Shown here one piece after another: positions 60,265 to 64,000 of a stretch of 64,000 nucleotides of DNA. This stretch comes from Oceanospirillum sp048268485 (GTDB lineage Bacteria > Pseudomonadota > Gammaproteobacteria > Pseudomonadales > Halomonadaceae): NCBI GenBank assembly GCA_048268485.1, contig JBLWVL010000019.1:1-64000 (forward strand), in the 5' to 3' direction. The position numbers were made by a program, and so were the translations under genes. Positions within the stretch are counted from its first letter, which is position 1. Each line of letters opens with the position of its first letter. The notes beneath the pieces were generated by a model that saw nothing but the letters and a program-made list of their open reading frames with translations, did not search any database and was not told the DNA's origin.

Positions 60265-60795
60265 GTGATTTACACCCTTGGAGATAAACGTACCGAGTTC
60301 GAATCTGCAGAGCATTTTATCGCCCCCAGTGCAGACCTGATCGGCGATGTTCGGATCGGCCATCAGGCTAGTGTCTGGTTTAACGTCACTATTCGGGCGG
60401 ATAACGACAGAATTACGATCGGTGAACAATCTAATGTGCAGGACGGCTCCGTACTCCACGTTGATAACAATATGCCACTAACACTGGGCAAAGGGGTTAC
60501 AATTGGTCATAAAGTGATGCTCCATGGTTGCGACATTGGTGATTACAGCCTGATCGGTATGAATGCCGTCGTTTTAAATGGTGCGAAAGTTGGTAAATAC
60601 TGCATAATTGGTGCTGGGGCTGTCGTCAAAGAAGGCATGGAGATCCCGGATGGTTCTCTGGTGGTTGGTGCTCCGGCGGTGATTAAGCGCCAGATTACAG
60701 AATCACAGTACGCTATGCTGGAGGCCAGTGCTCAACACTATGTGGGTAATGCCGCCCGTTATCGGGAACAGCTTAAACCCTGTCCAGGCCATTAG
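60265..60795 (+). CDS. Gamma-carbonic anhydrase-like hexapeptide-repeat protein (YrdA/PaaY family)
   Basis: A 176-residue left-handed beta-helix protein with hexapeptide repeats through most of its length (IGDVRIGHQASVWFNVTIRA, ISEQSNVQDGSVLHVD-like, GVTIGHKVMLHGCDIGDYSL). The metal-binding histidines of the family are seen in VLHVDNN and IGHKVMLHGC. Members are zinc or iron enzymes, carbonic anhydrase or thioesterase-like; catalytic activity is not assured. A strong AAAAGGAG site precedes the GTG/ATG start region. It ends the two-gene run after the NudL-like gene. Confidence 0.9.
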   Translation: MIYTLGDKRTEFESAEHFIAPSADLIGDVRIGHQASVWFNVTIRADNDRITIGEQSNVQDGSVLHVDNNMPLTLGKGVTIGHKVMLHGCDIGDYSLIGMNAVVLNGAKVGKYCIIGAGAVVKEGMEIPDGSLVVGAPAVIKRQITESQYAMLEASAQHYVGNAARYREQLKPCPGH

Positions 60796-60915
60796 GCTTG
60801 CAGATGGGGATAAGCCTAGGCTCATAAACAGCCCTAGAAGCGGTTTACTAAAATGGCACTTGCCAGAGGTCTCTTCAGCCTGGCAGGCAACAGATGATTT
60901 CTATTGGAGTTTTTT

Positions 60916-61152
60916 GTGAATCATAAAGAATCTCTGTCTCAGGCCACACAACCTAAGGCAAATAAAACCAGATCCACGCCATCACCCTGTGTCAGTCTCT
61001 GCGCGCTTAATGATGAAGGTTTTTGCATAGGTTGCTACAGGGACGGTAATGAAATCCGTCTTTGGAATACCTACAGTGATAACCAGAAACGTCAGGTATT
61101 AAATAGCTGCCAGCGTCGAGCCAGCCTCGACCAGGCATTTATTACCTTGTAA
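60916..61152 (+). CDS. DUF1289 small cysteine protein
   Basis: A 78-residue protein. The GTG at 60916 is chosen because GGAG lies six bases upstream; the longer frame to 60904 starts with TTG inside the ribosome site. It has the DUF1289 pattern of four cysteines, SPCVSLCALNDEGFCIGCYR, followed by WNTYSDNQKRQVLNSC, which probably binds a metal. Function unknown. It lies 120 bases after the gamma-carbonic anhydrase-like gene and 176 bases before purT. Confidence 0.85.
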   Translation: MNHKESLSQATQPKANKTRSTPSPCVSLCALNDEGFCIGCYRDGNEIRLWNTYSDNQKRQVLNSCQRRASLDQAFITL

Positions 61153-61328
61153 ACAACACTCTGTTCTACCCGGCTGTGAAGTATCGTGCCTGCTCAACTA
61201 AAAACAATCATCTTCACACCCGGTTTTCGGCACGATCTGTCAGCCCCGATCTCCTATTTCATATTTTCTCTTTTGCTGCCACCGGGAACCTCTTCCGGCC
61301 TGGCAGAACCACCTAAAGGATCTGATTT

Positions 61329-62528
61329 ATGACCCGTATCGGCACTTCGCCTTCTATTGGCCCCCCCCTCAGCCCTACTGCTACCCGTGTTCTGATGTGC
61401 GGCTCAGGTGAACTGGGCAAAGAGGTCGTCATTGAGCTTCAACGCCTTGGCTGCGAAGTGATCGCCGTTGATCGGTACAAGAATGCACCAGCCATGCAGG
61501 TTGCACACCGCAGCCATGTGATCTCCATGCTGGATGGCGACGCCCTCCGCCAAGTGATTGAGCAGGAGCAGCCTCATCTGATCGTGCCGGAAATTGAAGC
61601 CATCGCCACCGATACGCTGGCTGATCTGGAAAATGAAGGTTTCAATGTAGTACCCACCGCCCGCGCCACTCAGCTGACCATGAACCGTGAAGGCATCCGC
61701 CGTCTGGCGGCTGAAGAGCTTCAGCTTAGCACCTCTCCATACAAGTTTGCCGGCACCAAAGAAGAGTATCTGACGGCGATTAAAGAGGTCGGTATTCCCT
61801 GCGTTGTGAAACCCATCATGTCCAGCTCAGGTAAAGGCCAAAGCCTTGTGCGCTCTGAAACGGATGTAGATCACGCCTGGGATTACGCTCAGGAAGGTGG
61901 TCGCGCCGGTGCCGGTAAAGTGATCGTGGAAGGTTTTGTCGATTTTGATTACGAAATTACCCTATTAACCGTTCGTCACGAAGGCGGCACCTCCTTCTGT
62001 GCACCAATCGGTCATCGTCAGGAGAAAGGCGATTACCGTGAATCCTGGCAGCCACAGGCAATGTCTGAGGTTGCTCTGGCGGAATCCCAACGCATCGGTA
62101 AAGCGATCACAGATGCACTGGGTGGTCGTGGCCTGTTTGGTGTTGAGCTGTTTGTTAAAGGCGATAACGTCTATTTCAGCGAAGTGTCTCCTCGCCCCCA
62201 CGATACCGGCATGGTCACCCTGATCTCCCAGGATCTTTCCGAGTTTGCCCTGCATGCCCGCGCCATTCTGGGTCTGCCGATTCCCTCAATCCGTCAGTTT
62301 GGCCCGGCCGCCTCTGCTGTGATTCTGGTGGAAGGTCACTCAGAGCAGACCAGCTTTAGCAACCTGGGTGCCGCATTAGCCGAGCCTGACACCCAGCTGC
62401 GCCTGTTCGGTAAACCAGAGGTGCAAGGCGAGCGCCGTATGGGCGTTGCTCTGGCACTGGAAAACAGCATCGACGCCGCCGTAGAAAAAGCCAAGCGTGC
62501 CGCTGCTGCAGTTACGGTTCAGCTATAG
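61329..62528 (+). CDS. purT: Phosphoribosylglycinamide formyltransferase 2 (formate-dependent)
   Basis: Forms formyl-GAR from GAR, formate and ATP in purine synthesis, an alternative to the folate enzyme PurN. The 399-residue protein is an ATP-grasp enzyme: the N-terminal domain starts MCGSGELGKEVVIELQRLGC, the ATP-grasp loop is VKPIMSSSGKGQSLVRSETD, and the C-terminal part includes SPRPHDTGMVTLISQD. All match PurT. AAAGGA precedes the ATG by seven bases. The gene is monocistronic with a stem-loop downstream. Confidence 0.97.
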   Translation: MTRIGTSPSIGPPLSPTATRVLMCGSGELGKEVVIELQRLGCEVIAVDRYKNAPAMQVAHRSHVISMLDGDALRQVIEQEQPHLIVPEIEAIATDTLADLENEGFNVVPTARATQLTMNREGIRRLAAEELQLSTSPYKFAGTKEEYLTAIKEVGIPCVVKPIMSSSGKGQSLVRSETDVDHAWDYAQEGGRAGAGKVIVEGFVDFDYEITLLTVRHEGGTSFCAPIGHRQEKGDYRESWQPQAMSEVALAESQRIGKAITDALGGRGLFGVELFVKGDNVYFSEVSPRPHDTGMVTLISQDLSEFALHARAILGLPIPSIRQFGPAASAVILVEGHSEQTSFSNLGAALAEPDTQLRLFGKPEVQGERRMGVALALENSIDAAVEKAKRAAAAVTVQL

Positions 62529-62563
62529 CAACCTGACACCAGGTCGTTGCCCAAAGGTTCATT

Positions 62564-62612
62564 CGGTGCAGCCCTTTTACCGCTTTAGGCCCATTCCGGG
62601 CTGGCACCGTTT
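62564..62612 (+). terminator. Stem-loop after purT
   Basis: CGGTGCAGCCC pairs with GGGCTGGCACCG (one bulged G) around a long loop; T residues follow. It lies 36 bases after the purT stop and before trpS. The long loop makes it a weaker call. Confidence 0.55.
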
Positions 62613-62715
62613 AAACCCTGCCCCTGAACGATTAGAATAGCTCGCTATCATTCTGATGATTATGGTTTTAACCTTAATCATCAACCCTTACACTGAACCA
62701 GAAGACAGATCCGAT

Positions 62716-63729
62716 ATGGAAAAACGCAGAGTTTTAACCGGCATCACCACCACAGGTACCCCTCACCTGGGTAACTATGTAGGTGCGATCCGCCCCGCTA
62801 TCGAAGCGAGCCGTGATCCGAATAATGAATCTTTCTACTTCCTGGCTGACCTGCACGCGTTGATCAAATGCCACGACCCGAAACGCGTACAGGAATCCCG
62901 TCGCGAGATCGCCGCTACCTGGCTGGCCTTAGGTCTGGATACCGATAACTCTGTCTTCTACCGGCAGTCTGACATCCCTGAAATCACCGAACTGACCTGG
63001 CTGCTGACTTGCGTATGTGCCAAGGGCCTGATGAACCGGGCCCATGCTTATAAAGCGGCAGTACAGGACAACGAAGCCGAGGGCGGTGCCGACCCGGATA
63101 AGGGCATCACCATGGGCCTGTTCAGTTACCCGGTACTGATGGCCGCAGATATCCTGATGTTTAACGCCACCGACGTACCCGTGGGCCGTGATCAGATTCA
63201 ACATATCGAAATGGCCCGTGATGTTGCCGGCCGTTTCAACCACATCTATAAAGGTCAGTACTTCAAACTGCCGGAAGCCCGTATCGAAGAGAGCGTTGCG
63301 GTTCTGAACGGTCTTGATGGCCGAAAGATGAGCAAAAGCTACAACAATACAATTCCTCTGTTTGTACCTGAGAAAAAGCTGCTTAAGCTGATTCGTAAAA
63401 TCAAAACCAACTCACTGGAGCCAGGTGAGCCAAAAAGTACCGAGGATTGCACTCTGTTTCAGATCTGGCAGGCGTTTGCCGATGAGAGCCAAATCGCCGA
63501 TATGCGCCAGCAGTACGAAAACGGCATCGGCTGGGGTGATATGAAAAATGCCCTGTTCGAGCTGGTAAACGACCACCTGAAAGAGCCGCGCAGCAAGTAC
63601 GAAGAGCTAATGAATGATATGGGTTATGTAGAAGAGGTGATGCAGAAAGGTGCTGAGAAAGCTCGCGCTGAAGCTGGCACCCGCATTGATCTACTGCGCC
63701 AAGCCGTCGGTTTTGGGTCTTTTGTATAA
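62716..63729 (+). CDS. trpS: Tryptophan-tRNA ligase
   Basis: Charges tRNA(Trp). The start at 62716 gives MEKRRVLTGITTTGTPHLGN and 337 residues, the usual length for this family (E. coli 334); the longer open frame adds an unrelated tail. The class I signature is TPHLGNYVGA (HIGH variant) and the KMSKS loop is GRKMSKSYNNTI. Other stretches are MGLFSYPVLMAADILMFNAT and DQIQHIEMARDVAGRFNHIY. It ends in a strong terminator and is a housekeeping gene. Confidence 0.97.
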   Translation: MEKRRVLTGITTTGTPHLGNYVGAIRPAIEASRDPNNESFYFLADLHALIKCHDPKRVQESRREIAATWLALGLDTDNSVFYRQSDIPEITELTWLLTCVCAKGLMNRAHAYKAAVQDNEAEGGADPDKGITMGLFSYPVLMAADILMFNATDVPVGRDQIQHIEMARDVAGRFNHIYKGQYFKLPEARIEESVAVLNGLDGRKMSKSYNNTIPLFVPEKKLLKLIRKIKTNSLEPGEPKSTEDCTLFQIWQAFADESQIADMRQQYENGIGWGDMKNALFELVNDHLKEPRSKYEELMNDMGYVEEVMQKGAEKARAEAGTRIDLLRQAVGFGSFV

Positions 63730-63796
63730 GTACCGTAGGCTTCGGCTCATTTGTTTAAGGCTTGCTCCTTAAGCCACATCATCTGAATGCTGAAAC

Positions 63797-63828
63797 AAAA
63801 ATCCCCGATCATGATCGGGGATTTTTTT
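63797..63828 (+). terminator. Terminator of trpS
   Basis: AAATCCCCGAT/ATCGGGGATTT is an 11-bp stem with a four-base loop, followed by T residues. It lies 68 bases after the trpS stop. The A-run before it means it could also serve the convergent GGDEF gene. Confidence 0.9.
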
Positions 63829-63859
63829 GCACCAATTTCTACCGCCCAAGGCAGATAGA

Positions 63860-64000
63860 TCAGGACAGCTCTTTGTCCTGACGCTCCGCAACAACAACCC
63901 GATTACGCCCTGCCAATTTTGCCCGGTATAAAGCGTTATCTGCACGCAAAATCAGGCCCGTCTGGGTTTCCGGTTGCGTATCACTTCGGGTCGCCACACC
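63860..64000 (-). CDS. GGDEF-domain protein, C-terminal fragment cut by window edge
   Basis: Only the last 46 residues lie in the window. They read ADNALYRAKLAGRNRVVVAE near the end, which is the conserved C-terminal helix and strand of GGDEF diguanylate cyclases (ADxALYxAKxxGRN). The stop TGA is at 63860-63862. The GGDEF motif itself and the sensor domain lie beyond the right edge, so activity cannot be judged. It is convergent with trpS. Confidence 0.85.
   Translation of the reverse strand, partial: GVATRSDTQPETQTGLILRADNALYRAKLAGRNRVVVAERQDKELS

Overview
The window looks like chromosomal DNA of a marine, motile, respiring gammaproteobacterium of the Oceanospirillales type (Amphritea/Neptunomonas/Marinobacterium-like). 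That is an inference from gene content: RppH-PtsP-Lgt-ThyA housekeeping order, a Vibrio/Pseudomonas-like ThyA, TRAP transport, AzlCD, both known glutarate degradation routes, many signalling proteins and DUF3087. No tRNA, rRNA, insertion sequence, prophage or CRISPR array was seen. Almost all of it is well-packed core-type coding DNA. The one stretch that looks foreign is the first 1.3 kb, an AT-rich coiled-coil membrane gene that carries a frameshift and runs off the left edge.

Layout. 1-6 kb: the frameshifted gene, ilvD, ald and argA (amino-acid metabolism). 6-11 kb: a phosphate block, with a DUF47-pit operon divergent from a CYTH-CHAD (triphosphatase/polyphosphate-binding) gene across an intergenic region with three TGTCAT repeats at exact 22-bp spacing, like tandem Pho boxes; then a voltage-gated K+ channel. 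11-19 kb: DUF3087, a sigma-54 activator with a fused CoA-transferase behind a sigma-54-like promoter and a palindromic upstream site, an ECF sigma/RskA anti-sigma pair and a Cache-type chemoreceptor. 19-23 kb: a basic amino-acid ABC importer with an intercistronic terminator after the binding-protein gene. 23-36 kb: a CBS-domain gene behind a strong sigma-28-like promoter, a coiled-coil ProQ/FinO protein, folA, thyA, lgt, a TSUP exporter, a degenerate hybrid kinase, an NRDE-LD-transpeptidase pair, then ptsP and rppH. Compared with the rppH-ptsP-lgt-thyA order of enterics, the kinase, exporter and NRDE/Ldt genes sit between ptsP and lgt.

37-54 kb is a metabolic neighbourhood centred on glutarate. 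gcdH, gcdG and a LysR regulator (GcdR-like) form the glutaryl-CoA route. glaH (CsiD), lhgO and a GntR regulator form the hydroxylation route through L-2-hydroxyglutarate. A complete TRAP transporter with a UspA-like protein sits between the two sets and may import a dicarboxylate. gcdH is unlinked from gcdG, but both promoters carry a similar TACAATATAT box. Between them lie a YHYH lipoprotein/EF-hand pair, an autoregulated-looking XRE-azlC-azlD operon headed by a perfect 34-bp palindrome, and a CvrA-type cation/proton antiporter.

54-64 kb holds a PAS-GAF-PAS-GGDEF protein, a Yip1 membrane protein, an RluA pseudouridine synthase, a NIF3/YqfO-like protein, two Nudix hydrolases, a gamma-carbonic anhydrase-like protein, a DUF1289 protein, purT, trpS and the C-terminus of another GGDEF protein. 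Functions are assigned from the translated sequence and remembered family motifs; no searches were run. Stem-loops and promoters were read by eye.
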